Assembly: GCA_034190875.2 (NCBI GenBank)
Contig: CM067348.1
Span: 7,227,563 to 7,291,562 of the forward strand
DNA length: 64,000 bases
Origin: Urechis unicinctus
Lineage: Eukaryota > Annelida > Polychaeta > Xenopneusta > Urechidae
Reading direction: 5' to 3'
Shown here: positions 42,701-56,025 of the stretch, piece by piece
Numbering within the stretch: position 1 is the first letter of the stretch
Layout of the letters: every line of letters starts with the position of its first letter
Notes under the pieces: generated by a model
What the model was told of the DNA's origin: nothing
What the model saw: only the letters and a program-made list of their open reading frames with translations
Databases searched by the model: none
Position numbers and translations under genes: made by a program

Positions 42701-43696
42701 GCACTGTAATAGAAAGGAAACACGGATTTTGCTTTAGATCGTTGTTGTGCGTTTTGAGTCAATACCACAAATTTTGACGTCCTTCCAAAATATTCATAAG
42801 CAGTTTTTATCTATTTCATCAACTACTTTTCCAAAACCTTACAGGCTGTATGCATGATAATTGACAGTTAAGAAGAAGGCTGTTAACTATTGCGATTGGC
42901 TCTAATGTAAGACGTTTGATATTGTTGATGAGTTGTTGCCTGTGTCCTTTTAGAATAGTCAAAAATTGAGAACATTATTTGTGAATACAAAATCGATCAC
43001 ATTGAAGCCATACTAAAGATATACAATGGATAAGTCGAACATGTTCGAGTTCAGAACATAATGGGTTGCTATCGATCTCCTTCTGGTGTGCTTCCAGTAT
43101 AGTTTAAATTATGTATGCTTTGTTCTGCCTCGTTCCCTTGTTGGTTTGAGAGATAGTCCCGGAAGGTTAGGCAGCCGAAGCGTGTATCTGCTATGTGTTA
43201 TTTTTTAAGGCTATATTCAACAAACTGACGACTACTAAAACGAATGCCAGTCGCCTTAGTACGTGGGACGATTTCTGAAGTTGCACACCTATCATGGCTA
43301 GGTAAATTTGACGACTCTAGTTTTAATTACGTATGTGAATTAACGCATAAGTAATGTATGGTAATTAGTATCTATTAGCCCCGCCTCATGTAAGCGATGT
43401 AACAATCCGTATTATTCGATGTGGAAGTTCTGGCTTTATACGTTTAACGCTTCCAGGTAACCATTATTTCACAGATTGCATCCATTTCAAGGCACGTGGC
43501 ACGTGACGATAGTGAAATTATTTTGAATTGTGTCACTGTGGTGATTATTTCGATAACATGGCTGCAGCACCTGTTGTAATTTCATTGCTATTATTAAAAC
43601 GTTGCAGCCATGTGGATCACTGAAAAACGCCTCTCTCATATCAATGTCATCATCATAACATCATTTGGAAGGGCTTATTGGTGTGTCGTTCATGCG
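33743..43696. other. About 10 kb with no recognisable gene
   Basis: AT-rich DNA with short frames only. The most protein-like reading is on the minus strand at 39,372-39,190, with CTRYRYVGDREASWKTGGYP. It stops at 39,154 and could be an isolated exon, but no splice partner or family was found. The plus frames 35,526-35,852 and 39,462-39,764 lack motifs. Confidence 0.55.
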
Positions 43697-44072
43697 CATG
43701 GGATATCCCCCAATCGGCCACGGATAGCACTATTCTCTCTCTAGTGACTAGTGTTATAGTTATTTGTCTGTCACCCTTCATAGCAACAACAACGGTTCGT
43801 GCAAAGTGCATACTTTTTAAATGAATTGACAATGGTCGTGTCATTAACAGACTATTGGAGTAGTCTTCTGAAAACTGAACAGTTTATACTCTTGGTTAAT
43901 GCGATATCCACCATTGGCTTGTTAGCAGGAACACCTATCACAACGCACCGTTGCAACTTGCACCAATTATGATTGTCTGTACGTGCCTAACGGCGCATCA
44001 GCCGTGATCACATGCAAACTGTATGATTATTCAATAATACCAGTGCCATTGACACAATTATAATATTCTTAG

Positions 44073-44073
<1 letters not shown>
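43697..44073. repeat. Left member of a ~370-bp direct repeat pair
   Basis: It aligns with 51,941-52,297 from 'catgggatatccc' to 'ttcttagg', at roughly 85-90 percent identity by eye. The pair lies 8.24 kb apart, and block B lies between the members. It does not begin with TG or end with CA and shows no LTR signals, so LTR status is not supported. Confidence 0.85.
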
Positions 44074-44117
<44 letters not shown>

Positions 44118-44162
44118 GTATATATATATATGACGACAATGTAATCATGCTCCGCACAAGTG

Positions 44163-44240
<78 letters not shown>

Positions 44241-44319
44241 CATCAATATTTATATATATATATATGTATATTCATATTTATATATATATATGCATATATG
44301 TATATATATATATATTTAT
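44074..44319. repeat. (AT)n microsatellite
   Basis: TA arrays at 44,074-44,130 and 44,170-44,235 begin exactly where the preceding repeat ends. They run into the palindrome that follows. Confidence 0.93.
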
Positions 44320-44640
44320 GCATATATATATGTACATATATATATATATATATATTTATGCATATAGATATGAATATGTATAAACATACAGATATGAATA
44401 TATTTACTCATTTATAACACATATATATGTATATATATGTTTATATATACATATATATGTAAATATATATATATATTTGTATATACATATATATGTATAT
44501 AAACATATATATATACATATATATATTTGTTTATAGATAAGTAAATATATTCATATCTGTATGCTTATACATATTTATATTTATATGCATAAATATACAT
44601 ATATATATAAGTACATATATATATGTACATATACTTACAT
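44320..44640. repeat. Large AT-rich palindrome (inverted repeat)
   Basis: Two arms around a centre near 44,474 are reverse complements of each other. A non-simple 24-base core at 44,385-44,408 (starting 'catacagatatgaatatatt') is matched perfectly by 44,540-44,563. The match continues outwards ('gtataaacata' against 'atgcttatac', and 'tatgcatata' against 'tatatgcata') and inwards through TA-rich sequence to the centre. Such palindromes can form cruciforms. Confidence 0.85.
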
Positions 44641-45919
44641 ATATATATATATATTTTATATATTTAAATATGCATATTTTATGTATATATATGTATATAA
44701 CTGTATATATTTACATATGTAATGCTTGCCGCGTGTGGTATTAACACCTGCATGGACTTGCGCTAAATCTTCTCAGTATTAATAGTTCTACTATTATCAT
44801 CATCTGCCCAAATATCGCTTTAGGTCATAATTATCGGCACGTGCGTTGCAAACTGTGCTTGGAGATCATGAATAGTCATGCTAGGCTGTATTAGTTGCGG
44901 GACGTTGCGTGAAATAAGACGGTTGTATAGACTAGCAACTTTAGAGACGTAATACGTACTCCGATATAGTTCACAACACTTCAATTGATATATATCTTCT
45001 TCAAGAGCGGCTCATAATGCAGGCCTTTTACGCAATAGTGTTATTGAAAAGTACACGTCAATGCATGACAACACTTTTCTTCTGTTGCAAATCAATCGAG
45101 CTCTTCGTGTTTCAGATATTATGACTTCCAGTTTATCGAGGTTGTATTTCTCTTTTGTGCTATCATTGTTGGCCAGCATTACATACGTAATGGTTTATAC
45201 ATCATAAGAATGATAAAGTTTCTACAAAGGCTAATCGGATATAAATGGCGGTTTTAGTGCGCATGTCATAGACCTTGTTCCCCCTACCTAATAACTGCAC
45301 CCCAACTCGATATTATTAAACAATGCCTAATACGTGACTGACATGATGTTATATTAATTGTGTGATCAAAACCAGCTGTAACATATGTAAGATTCATCAA
45401 ATCGGTTTCATAAATTTTCATTTAAAATAATTTACGTTTAGACTTCTCCGATGTTAAAAGATTGCTATCGATCAGAATGTTCGAGGTGCTATGCATCGAA
45501 ATTAATAAGATGATAAGCATATCGAAGTCATATGAGTGACTAATAGGATATCAAAATGTTGTAATTGTTACGTCCCTAAGTATATACGAAGCATCAGCAA
45601 CACATATGGCATTGACGCACGCTGGTTATTACAACAGACGTCAGAAAAGACTTGGCAGGCCTATGACGTCACTAAAAATGTTCCCCTTTCACATGTATTA
45701 CAGACGTATACACAATGCAATCCAATTATCACTAACAAGATAGGAGCGTCCCGTTTGTTTACCAGGCGGCAAATATGTTTACATGCTGAAGGCTATCATT
45801 CCAAAGAAATTTACACCTTCCCTTCGGGCTATGGAGTAGGGGTGGTTAACATGATATTTTGCCTAATTGATAATGATAGATGTATACGGTAAACCATTTG
45901 CCATCGAAAAAATCACTTA
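44641..45919. other. TA-rich tail, then no gene recognised
   Basis: The TA-rich sequence continues to about 44,720. The frame 45,536-45,892 (118 codons) ends just before block B homology begins. It has no motif and is not present in the other blocks. Confidence 0.5.
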
Positions 45920-46680
45920 CCGCAAAAAACTCTTACATTATTAAAAGTGGCCAGTAAAGTTGGCTTTCGTGTGCAGTAATACAATCATGCACGCACGTTT
46001 TAAACCACGTGCTCAACACCGAGCTCACAGCTTTATGTCTAAAAATCATCGTGATCAGGGCTGGCTCGACGCTTTGATGTTACACGATATCTATCTTTAT
46101 TTCCAATTGCATCTTTGCATTTCCACTTACCGTTTATTGCCACTGATCTGGTCCGTTCGAGTCAATCAATTGTGATATTTCACAATGGAAGTTAAGTCTA
46201 GAAACCGCGGATATGAGTGCATCAAATGAATTCCGTGCTAGATGCGTATTGGCTACCTCGGAAATGACGTCTCTTATGAATAATAACTGCTGAAATATAT
46301 GGTAAATTATTCCAAGAAAGCGAGGCATGCGCACTATTTCTGTCTAGGCTTGAAAACACTTAAATTGATAGCTATATAAGTCGGAAATTCAATTATGGCA
46401 CCCGCATATAATATGCGAATACAATGAAATGGCGAAGCACGAAGACACCGTTTGCTCTCGCTATGTATTCTCTGTTAAGTCGGTCCGAAAACAGAAAGAA
46501 GTACATCTCAACCATATTCAGGGCAGCCTATAAGATACATCGCAGGTTTTATGTGCAAAAGAGAACTCCCCGATCAAAAGTGATCTTGTTCATTGAAATG
46601 TAATTATATCTGTCACATTCTATCATTCATTACATCTACGCAGCTCTTGATGTAAAAATACACACGCGCCGAGTAAATGT

Positions 46681-46681
46681 T

Positions 46682-46774
<93 letters not shown>

Positions 46775-46817
46775 TTATATATATATATAAATATATTTAT
46801 GTATATATATATATATA
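46681..46817. repeat. (AT)n microsatellite in block B
   Basis: It occupies the same relative position as the array at 1,633-1,745 in block A. Block C lacks it. Confidence 0.93.
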
Positions 46818-47337
46818 CAAGTAAACTATATTAATACTATACGGCAATTCATATAACATTAACAGTTATGCTATGCTATTGCATCCTCTCCAGGAAATCG
46901 CCATCTATGGATTAATACGGCTGGTGAGATCAGGATGTGCTACGCTCGGCTCGTTCCTAATGCGAAAGCATCGATTTCGCTGGGGTGCTTATTGTATAAC
47001 TCGGTATTGTATCAATGCTATTGTTTAAGCTTTATCCATCGTTAATTTATCTGCGCTGATAATTGGGCCATTGACTCTCGGGCGCTGTGATATTATTCAG
47101 GTAATTTAAAAGAGTAATGAGGTGTCGCGCAGACACGTCAGTTAAGCCCCGGCAAATGTGCAAAACCTTTGATTAATTTGGAGTAAAGCATGAATACTAT
47201 AAAATGCGGAGTTGCGTGTTGATATAAAATAAGTTACTTTAATCTGACAAACGTATGTCTCTGGGCGTCATGTGCATTATGCAGTTGACCGTAATGCCAC
47301 TGGGAGATGATTAGGATAGTGGTCTTTACGGAGATGT

Positions 47338-47436
47338 TATATCAGGGGATGTGATCAACATGACCTCAGTGATATCAGGGGGTGTGATCAACATGACATC
47401 AGTGATATCAGGGAGTGTGATCAACATGTTATCAGT
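47338..47436. repeat. 33-bp minisatellite, three units (block B)
   Basis: Unit starts are at 47,338, 47,371 and 47,404, with a partial unit from 47,437. The units contain the palindromes GATATC and TGATCA. The same array in block C has eight units. Confidence 0.95.
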
Positions 47437-48044
47437 GATATCAATACACACAAATCTTTGTAGTTTATGGCTACCTCAACTATACCGAAGACGATCAGAT
47501 TGATGTGTTTTGAGAATATCATCATGTTGTTGGTCGAGATGTTCATACGAAATCGCAAGTGTTTATACATTAACATGTCAAAACAATCATCTCAGTTGTT
47601 TATGTTTGTAGTCACGAATTTGATTTTCTGAACACGTAATAGCAAATGCACGAGCACCGATAACACAAGCAGGGTGCCATTACGCTTCAACAGATAAGAT
47701 ACAATAATATTTATCATAACGCCTATGATATTATCATCCCATTTCGTTAAAGGCCCGTGGCTGGGGCAGCGTTACACATAACGGAGATGATCCTGATGCC
47801 CTCCATTCTTGAGACGATCTTGATGCACCCTGACGCTCTCCAGTCTTGTGAAATCTGGAATGACTTTGTAAAGTCTTCGTTAATTCAGGAGGAGACGAAC
47901 ATGGCAGAAAAACGAACTACACCGGCAGCACTCTCCGAAATTGCCTCAGTAACATTCATCCGGAGAAGCTGCGCCTAACATTGAAGAGACGATTTGTATC
48001 TACCCTTACATCAACCCTGAAAAGGATCACGCCCAAGAGCTTTC

Positions 48045-48108
48045 GGGGGATTATAGATGTAGGCTGGGGATTATAGATGTAGGCGTGGGATAATAGATGT
48101 CGGCGTGG
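48045..48108. repeat. ~21-bp minisatellite, three units (block B)
   Basis: Three units of a 'ggggattatagatgtaggc' type. The homologous array in block C is at 57,953-58,015, also three units. Confidence 0.85.
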
Positions 48109-49689
48109 CGACCTGTACTGATGAAGACAATCTGGAATGTCAGTCATGTTAAAACTTTGATTTGGGATTGGACAATTCTATTACTAACGACTATCACACC
48201 ATGTTGGACGCACGTCATTGCCCTTCACTCGGCAGTTCCCTATTTCTTTTGGGTTGCATTAAAGACGTTATGCGAGGCTCGCTGGCCCATACACAACGCG
48301 CATATGTTATGGTGGTGCCTACGTTTGTTTCCCCCTCTTTATTACTTCATATGATATCGTGGGAACGATGACATAGTGTTTTCCAACTTGCTAGCTAAAT
48401 TCCCCACATCGGAGCAGCTATTGTTGGCATGTTGCAATCGCTGACAGCTCGATCCAGTTGATGGCAATTATCTCTGTCTGGTGTATCTAGGAGAGCTTCA
48501 TCGATGAATGGAGCACGGGGGTCAAATAACATCTTTACTAAGAAACATAAGGCAAAGATAACATGGCAGGAATTCGTGGAAGTTACCATTGCATAATGGC
48601 AAATCCAAAGCTTTAAATTATTCTTAAAGCTCTGTTTATTAGAATGTATTGCCAATTCGATCATATATCTACATAAGTAAAAAAACCATTAAGCGAAATG
48701 TATGATCAAGAAAACATTGTATTACCATAGTAGGATAATATGTAAATTGACTCTTTCAGAACTATTCGCACAGCTTAATGCTCCGAACTGTTGATGTGCA
48801 ATTGGTTTATTACATCGCCTGTGTTTGAAATTCGCTCATTGACCAACTCAAGGCACATGAATTATCAAACGGTTAGGGGCCCTTATCTCTCTGATGTTCT
48901 TCATTATCGTTCAATCCACACAGGTTTCACCATCACTCTCGCGCTAAGCACGCATCTAGCAAATTATTACCACCACTGCTGTATATGCAGGCATATCTTA
49001 TGATCCACGTGTACTATTCTCCGCAGCAACGGATGACACACTTTTACTCTCTAACCAAAAATCACATCATAATAGCTTGCAATTAGTTTGTAAGTAGCTT
49101 TGTGGCAAAATTATACACACATGAATGAGCAACATTTTGTTGACGATCTATTAGCCCTGGCCAAAAATACTTGTGCTCTACATTTTTAATTGCCCCTCTA
49201 ACCACGGTCATTACTGTCCAGTAACTACTAATGCTCAATACCTTAACCTCGTTGCAACGAACCCGGACAACTGTTTGTAGCACCTGGCAGTAAATCTGTG
49301 TCTATACCTTTTTATCCAATACTTACATATGTCCCTGGAATGCACCATGATATTTTAAAACAATCTTCCTTTCGTATTGGGGCGGTAATATCTGCACTAC
49401 CTGAAGCGACGATTCAACAGCTGGGCAGATGAAAATCTGACACCCATTAACGGTACACCAAAATTCCTGTATTGCGGCATGCCACTCACATAAAAAGTGT
49501 ACTTCTAACAAAATGTCGATTCATGAAATTCGGCTTATTCATCGACGAGTCTTAGTTACACTTTACCCTAAATTTGTAACTCTCTCTTAAAACTATTAAT
49601 CAGTCACCGACATGAAATGTTTTGAGAAATGTCAATCACATTAATTAACTTAAAGGAAAAAGAGTTACATGCACGGCGAATACGTCACA

Positions 49690-49815
49690 CTAAGGGGTTT
49701 AAGCCTAAGTCACTTGGCGACAACCGCATCCAGCGGGCATACCGGTAGTGTGGGATCGAAACCCAAATGCGCTGATATCACAGAGGATAAGTGTTCGATA
49801 TCCTGATAACCTGCT
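49690..49815 (-). repeat. Possible tRNA-derived SINE head, copy in block B
   Basis: Homologue of 7,076-7,205. The B-box-like sequence here is GGTTTCGATCCCAC on the minus strand. Low support, as explained for the block A copy. Confidence 0.2.
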
Positions 49816-50760
49816 GGTCAATGAACTTACTCATGGAAGCACACAATGGACTTAATTTATCAAACCACCCAAGATAAGGATTATGTAGTAACTAATATTG
49901 TACCCTTTATCAATATGCGCGCCTGCAGCTGTGGTGACAGTATTATGTAACGTTGCAATTATTCGATGTTAAAATTGCGACGCAAATTATAAAAAGCACT
50001 GTTCTGTTATTGACAATGACGTTATGGTTTTGATTGGTTAATTAATGCGATATAGATCATAATATATTGTACTTAACTGTCCGAGATTTTCTTGTTGTTA
50101 AGTCACACCTCATTATTATTTCATTATTCATGTTACGTGTTAACAGGACATCGCCTAGTATACAAGTGTATGTACAGCACAATCTGTTTACAGCATCTAT
50201 AGGACAATTATTAGAATATTCCCAAGCTCATTGTAAAATATGTTTAAGCCTATCAAACGATTTCTTAATTCTCTGAAATGTTTTACTAAATCCTTACAAA
50301 AACACTGATATAGATGAACATATAAACGACATCATCTTATGCATATAATTCTGTGGGTTTGGGCATGGCTTTCAGGTTCTCGGAAATATGTCTAATGATC
50401 CCAAGGAAAGCTGCCCTAAATATAATCGCCAAATGTTGGAGAGAAACTATTGTTTATATTGGCTATTACAGCTTACTTATCCACAAAACACCGGACATCA
50501 TGCTTTTGACACGAGTTGAGCGCTAGAGCGGCTGCTAGTTGCGATGGCATTATGACATTACCACACATAGTTACCACAGTTAGGCGCAGCAAACTAGAGA
50601 TAATTTAATGGATGTGCTTACCACCATTACCGTATATTATGTACTTATAGTCTGCAAATACCTAAAATGTTGACCTCTACTTAGCGCGTGTATTTTGGAT
50701 GGGATCAGGCACGAATGACATCTGTGTAACGATTTCTGATATCAAAAGATCTATCAAGAG

Positions 50761-51940
50761 TTGCATGCCATACAACAATGGGTTGCATGGGTCAGTCTAA
50801 TGATATGCATTTACCGACTTTCAGCGCAAAGAGGTCTCACTGGCGCCACCCTTCGACAAAACATAAAAAAAGTCACATTTGTACAGCGCGCAACTTTGTC
50901 ACAGTGTCTCTTAAAACCACATTGTATTTTCTGATCTGATTCAGGAGCGCGGTTGCGCTGAGCTACCAGTAGACTACATATATTCAAACTGAGATGCAAG
51001 GGTTTTCCTGGACGTTGAATCAACCGTCCTATGCGCTTTTGTTTATTGTTATAGAAGTGCCACCTTACGTCGGCCATGTGTTTCACCCATTTACATGCCC
51101 TCTTAGCGTATCAGGGGAAGAAGGAAAAGAATGTTGGGAATGCCGAGCTTGGTGTATGATAGTACGCGTCTGAGCATGTTGCAGCGCATATCCGGCGACA
51201 TGTAACGCAACATACCAAGATAACCATTGTTTTAACAAGCTCACGCAGTTGAAGACCATGACCACTTGAGAGTCTCCAAATGACCCCATCGAACTTCCAC
51301 GTGCATCCTTTGTTTTAACACCGTGAGTCTCAGAAGTTGTTATACTAACTAGCGAAAAAACGAAGGCTCAGTAGCAGAGTACATACAGCTTCATTAATGA
51401 ATACTGCTTCTGCAGATGACCCTTCCGAGCTATAGGAGATGTTTGTAGGGAGATATGCTTTGGAGATGAAATGAGAAACACGCAAACATTCGCCGAACCC
51501 GAGGCGGTAATGTATTAGCTAATAAGAAGCGAGGCGGCAAAGGTCAACTGGTGCGGCTCCTGGTCTGTATTACATGTTTTTTTTACATTTTCTAGACTAA
51601 AGTGACCGTTGCATGGACACGAGCAAACATGTAAGATATCTATGCACAATACCTAGCCTAAGGACCGGTAGGTGTGCACCTCTGCTTACATCTGTCAATT
51701 ATACCTGAGTATTTTTGCCATCTTCAAGACGAACATCTACCTATAAAGATGATAACGCACTGCTCGCACATCCCAACAAGCATAATGAATATATTTCGGG
51801 ATTCAAAACCTTCTCTTGTGGCGCATGATAATAATGACGGGTCATTCATTTAATATATTTGCCAATCATATTTGCCAAGCGTACAGTACTAAACGGAGGC
51901 ACATCCCACTGGGAATTCGTTAACTAGAATCATTGTATAA
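50761..51940. other. No gene recognised; weak tRNA-like segment at 50,895-50,985 (minus)
   Basis: On the minus strand, GGTAGCTCAGCGCAACCGCG resembles a tRNA D-arm and A box. A weak B-box-like GGTTTTAAGAG follows about 40 bases later, and no folded cloverleaf is evident. It may be a decayed tRNA-derived SINE. The two minus-strand frames over 50,811-51,289 are not convincing genes. Confidence 0.3.
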
Positions 51941-52297
51941 CATGGGATATCCCGCAAACGGCCACGCATAGCACTATTCTCTCTGCAGTGACCAGTGTTA
52001 TAGTTATTTGCCTTTCACCCTTCATAGCAACAACAACGGTTTCTGTACAGTACATTCTTTTAAAATGAATTGACAATGGTCGTGTCACTAACAGCCTATT
52101 GGCGTAGTCTTCTGAAAACTGAACAGTTTAACTCTTGGTTAAAATGATATTCACCATTAGCTTGTTAGCGGGAACACCGGTCACAACGCACCGTTGCAAC
52201 TTTACCAATTATGATTGGCTGTATGTGCCTAACAGGGCATCAGCCGTGGTCACATGCAAAATGTATGATTTACTGACAAAATTACAATATTCTTAGG
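51941..52297. repeat. Right member of the ~370-bp direct repeat pair
   Basis: Partner of 43,697-44,073. After its end the sequence differs from the left locus, where an AT array starts at once. Confidence 0.85.
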
Positions 52298-52478
52298 TAA
52301 GACGTAGTTCATTTATGAAGTGTCGGTAAAAGTACATGTAAACTATTTTGTATAGTCTTACTCTGAATAATATGGGTCATTTTAAGTTCAAAGTTCAAAA
52401 AAAAAAAAGACATCTGTTGGGATCAAGTTCAAATTCAATTTCCATGAGCTGCGTTTCTTTCAATACTTAGTTAAATTA
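52298..52478. other. Spacer, includes a short A run
   Basis: Contains 'gttcaaagttcaa' and a run of about 12 A near 52,399-52,410. No gene. Confidence 0.5.
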
Positions 52479-52740
52479 TGTCACGTCGGGTTGAGACACA
52501 TTTTACGTCAGGTTGAGACACATTTTACGTCGGGTTGAGACACGTTTAACGTCGGACTGGGACACGTTTTACGTCTGTTGAGACACGTTTTACGTCGGGT
52601 TGAGAGACGCTCTACGTCCGGTTGAGACACATTTTAAGTCGGGTTGAGACACGTTCTACGTTAGCTTGAGACACGTTTTACGTCGGGTTGAGATACGTTT
52701 TACGGCGGGTGGGGACACGTTCTACGTTTGCTTGATGCAA
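52479..52740. repeat. 22-bp minisatellite, about 12 units
   Basis: The consensus contains TTTTACGTCGGGTTGAGACA. The units are mostly 22 bases and one is 21. Variants such as 'gttagcttgagac' and 'gtttgcttgatgc' cluster at the right end, as expected for an array that expanded from the left or middle. It is open on no long frame. Confidence 0.95.
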
Positions 52741-52867
52741 TTTTATATTACAATTCAACGCTGATTATTTGATATAATTATAGACTTTTATGCAGGTGTG
52801 TTCCCTTATAGCTGTGTGTAACACGCAACCAGATTAAAGTATCACCGACAAACGACGGTTAAGAAAT

Positions 52868-52972
52868 CACCTGCTACAACACCTGGAACGTGTGCTGAAT
52901 ATCATCCGCCACAACACCTGGAACGTGTGTTGAATATTACCTGGTACAACACCAGGAACCTGTGCTGGATAT
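52868..52972. repeat. 35-bp minisatellite, three units
   Basis: Units are at 52,868-52,902, 52,903-52,937 and 52,938-52,972, sharing 'caacacctggaacgtgtg' with changes in the third. Not related by sequence to the 22-bp array 130 bases upstream. Confidence 0.93.
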
Positions 52973-53176
52973 CAAGCAACTTCATACTTTTGTAGTGACT
53001 TAGCTGCGGTGCTCGTTGAGGGACTTCCACAAAATCGAAGGAAACCAGGGTGATATTGAGACCCGGTCACAATTACCACATGGCTTGCCATGTCATTACG
53101 GCTTGCTTTAGGCGACAGAAATGATATGAAATTATCTTGAGCTATAATTGGCAGAAAGGGTAATTATAAGCAAATA

Positions 53177-53222
<46 letters not shown>

Positions 53223-53762
53223 TATATACATGGTCAATTATGGTCGATTATACTGTTATTACCACGTTACATTCATTTATTACTGAATGTAAGGAACTGG
53301 CAGTCTGTCAGACTAATCGCGCTTGAAAAAAGAATGCAGACCTTATGTTACTTACAATAGGTCAACCAGTTCACTGAGTATGAACGAGGGGGAAATGTTT
53401 GAAATACTGCCACAACTTATTTTAACTGTTCCTTGTAAGTTCCGAGCGTAAGCTTAGCAACATATTCTGCAGTGAATTGATAAATGACAGACAGTAATGA
53501 TAACCGAATGCCGCCGGAAGCACAACGTTATGCGTGTAAGTTAACAACAGTGTGTAAATGATTGCCAAAATACCATTGCTCACTGGCTGAGTTAGCGATA
53601 TTGGCACGTTGTCAATCATAATGTAAACGTGGAGGATGCCCAAAACAGATTTATGACATCCGGAAACCCATTTTAAGCTTGACTTATGTAGGCAACAGTA
53701 GGACCAGCGATGAGAAGCGCGGTCATGCCATTACGAATCTCACATTAGAACGGCATAACGTA
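52973..53762. other. No gene; short (AT)n at 53,176-53,230
   Basis: Ordinary AT-rich DNA with one small TA array. Confidence 0.55.
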
Positions 53763-53990
<228 letters not shown>

Positions 53991-56025
53991 ATGTACATAG
54001 ATAACAAAAGTTGGCGATGTGTTAATTTAACATGAATCAGAAATAAGCTATTGATTAAATGAATTGCTGCTATTTTTTTTCGAGTGCTAATAGTTGTAGC
54101 CGTCGAATGATTTATATCTCTCATTTAATCGCAATAAGCTTAAGACCGCAGCCCGAACTGAGACTTCTGTCAACAGGGGTTGAAAAAGCACTCAACAAAT
54201 TTGGACGTGATGACGTGCCACGCATGTTCACCTTAGAATACAACTACAAACATGACACGGATACATTTGACTCTTCGTGTCCCGCACCTTTCATTTGAGA
54301 GCAGCAGCATAGAGGACGCAGTTCTGTGAATTTGCCGCCTGCCATGCGTTACAAGCCCACGTTTTCGCCTGCACACAGACAACGATGGTGTCATGTGTTA
54401 CGAAATCCGCGCGTGGTCGCTCTAGTACCTAAATGATGTACGTTGTCATTCAATCGGGTTACGTCATCTCGCCTTACTTGACCCACGGACAAAATAAAAA
54501 CAAATACGTTCGCCCACCATCAGTTGCTTGCCAATGTCAAGCCAATAATTACGAAACATGAAATATAAGAGGTTTTGTTTTTCCACGTGTGATGGTATAA
54601 ACACATTGCGTTGCTGCTATGTAACCTTATGGGATAGACAGCTAGTTTGTGCGTATGATTTGTGATACTTATGCATAGCATATGTAAATTAGCATAAAAT
54701 TGGGGTATAAAACGTACGGTTGAACGTAAGGATTAATGACAAAGAGTGTGACCGTGGGTGGGTGCGTGGGTGAGAGCAGAACATGAGATTGCATGCGTTG
54801 ATGAGCGTTCGACACTCCGAATGAATGTCAGAATGGTCGAGTGATCGATTGGATTGATTAGTGATAGTACAGGTCTATGTATTTGATAAATACCTTGTGC
54901 CTTTTCATAATTAGTCTCTGTTTGTGTTAATGGCCAAAACCAAGCATAACGTCACCCCTTAGTTGTCTCTTTTAATTATCAACAAATTGCCCTCTTGTTA
55001 ATTTCTCGGCTGCAAGTAATAAAGGCATGCAGTGGAGACCACATTGACCAAGTTAATATCGGCTACATTAATTCTGTCATCAACTGAGTGCCAAATGTTA
55101 TTATCATATTATCATATTTAACCCAGCTCATTTGCAAAACCCCTTGGCAAGGTGTTGTCCCACGCCGACTGACATGATCAATATATCACTATACATAGGT
55201 AAATGAGCGCCACCGGGATAACATATATGGGACAACCTGTCCATGCCTCAAGTGAAAGATATGAGCATTTGTGATATAAACAGGATGGTGGCCGGTTACT
55301 TTGTTGCTGATTTATAACGATAGTCATTGCTGGCGAGCATAGGACTTTCTTCTTGTTCATGATATTCGTCGTGCATTTGCTCAATCTGCCAATGTACGAT
55401 CTTCGCGAAATGCTCGTATTTACTACATCGAAGGGATATCATAAATATGTCAACGCAAAAAGCCTAATGTGCAACAATGTGTATCGCACATTAAATGCAT
55501 GGTTCCCATCATTTTAGTCGGGCAACCGTAGCGTCCTGGTCTTGTGGCATTGCTGCCTCTTTTTAAGAGCAATATTGTGTGGAAAAGTGTGAGGCCAAAC
55601 CACAATAAGGCTAATTAATCATAACGTTTTACTGGAAATTACTACTCATTCAGAAAGCAATCAAAATGTACCTGTGCAAACATAGCCATGCAAGCAGAAG
55701 AAAAACGTTCTTGGCCACTCGTTTTGAAATGAAAATTCAGCCTAACTTTGTAGAATAAAACATGATGTTGTACTTAATCATGTTTGATTAGTGGCAGGAC
55801 ACCTATGACCAGTCTATCACCATACGTTCTTAGGTGGCCATCTTTGAATATATTTGGAAAAGGCAATGCCGATTTGTGTGGTAGCATTGTTGCCAACAAA
55901 CACAAGGGAATTTACATGAAACATTAATATCTATGGTACCTTCATATATCGCCCCCGTACTCATATTGAGTAACGCAATATAGTATGACCATGTGCGTGG
56001 AGCGAGTGCAAATTTTCGGGAAGAT
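53991..56025. other. No gene recognised
   Basis: About 2 kb without detectable domains or repeats. The frame 54,059-54,298 is open but unremarkable. Confidence 0.55.

Larger units (their letters stand above)
45920..50760. repeat. Block B of the three-copy long duplication
   Basis: The part 45,920-47,060 aligns with 240-1,978 of A and pieces of 56,340-56,790. The part 47,090-49,140 aligns with 56,800-59,100 of C and is missing from A. The part 49,140-50,760 aligns with 5,780-8,430 of A and 59,158-60,700 of C. All are in the same orientation. Frames such as 47,757-47,978 are found in B and C, but their differences include many amino-acid changes, so coding constraint is not evident. Confidence 0.88.

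Noticed and set aside
45536-45892. 118-codon frame just before block B as a gene
   Set aside because: No motif, no second copy, and composition like the surrounding DNA.
47956-48147. A 63-codon minus-strand frame found in both block B and block C (57,864-58,055)
   Set aside because: About ten amino-acid differences and a tandem-repeat-derived segment inside it suggest shared ancestry of the DNA, not coding constraint.
43697-52297. LTR retrotransposon reading of the bracketing direct repeats
   Set aside because: No TG...CA ends, primer-binding site, polypurine tract or reverse transcriptase between them; the interior is block B.
52479-52740. CRISPR-like array of 22-bp repeats
   Set aside because: The repeats are directly contiguous with no spacers and diverge gradually; the setting is a eukaryotic genome.
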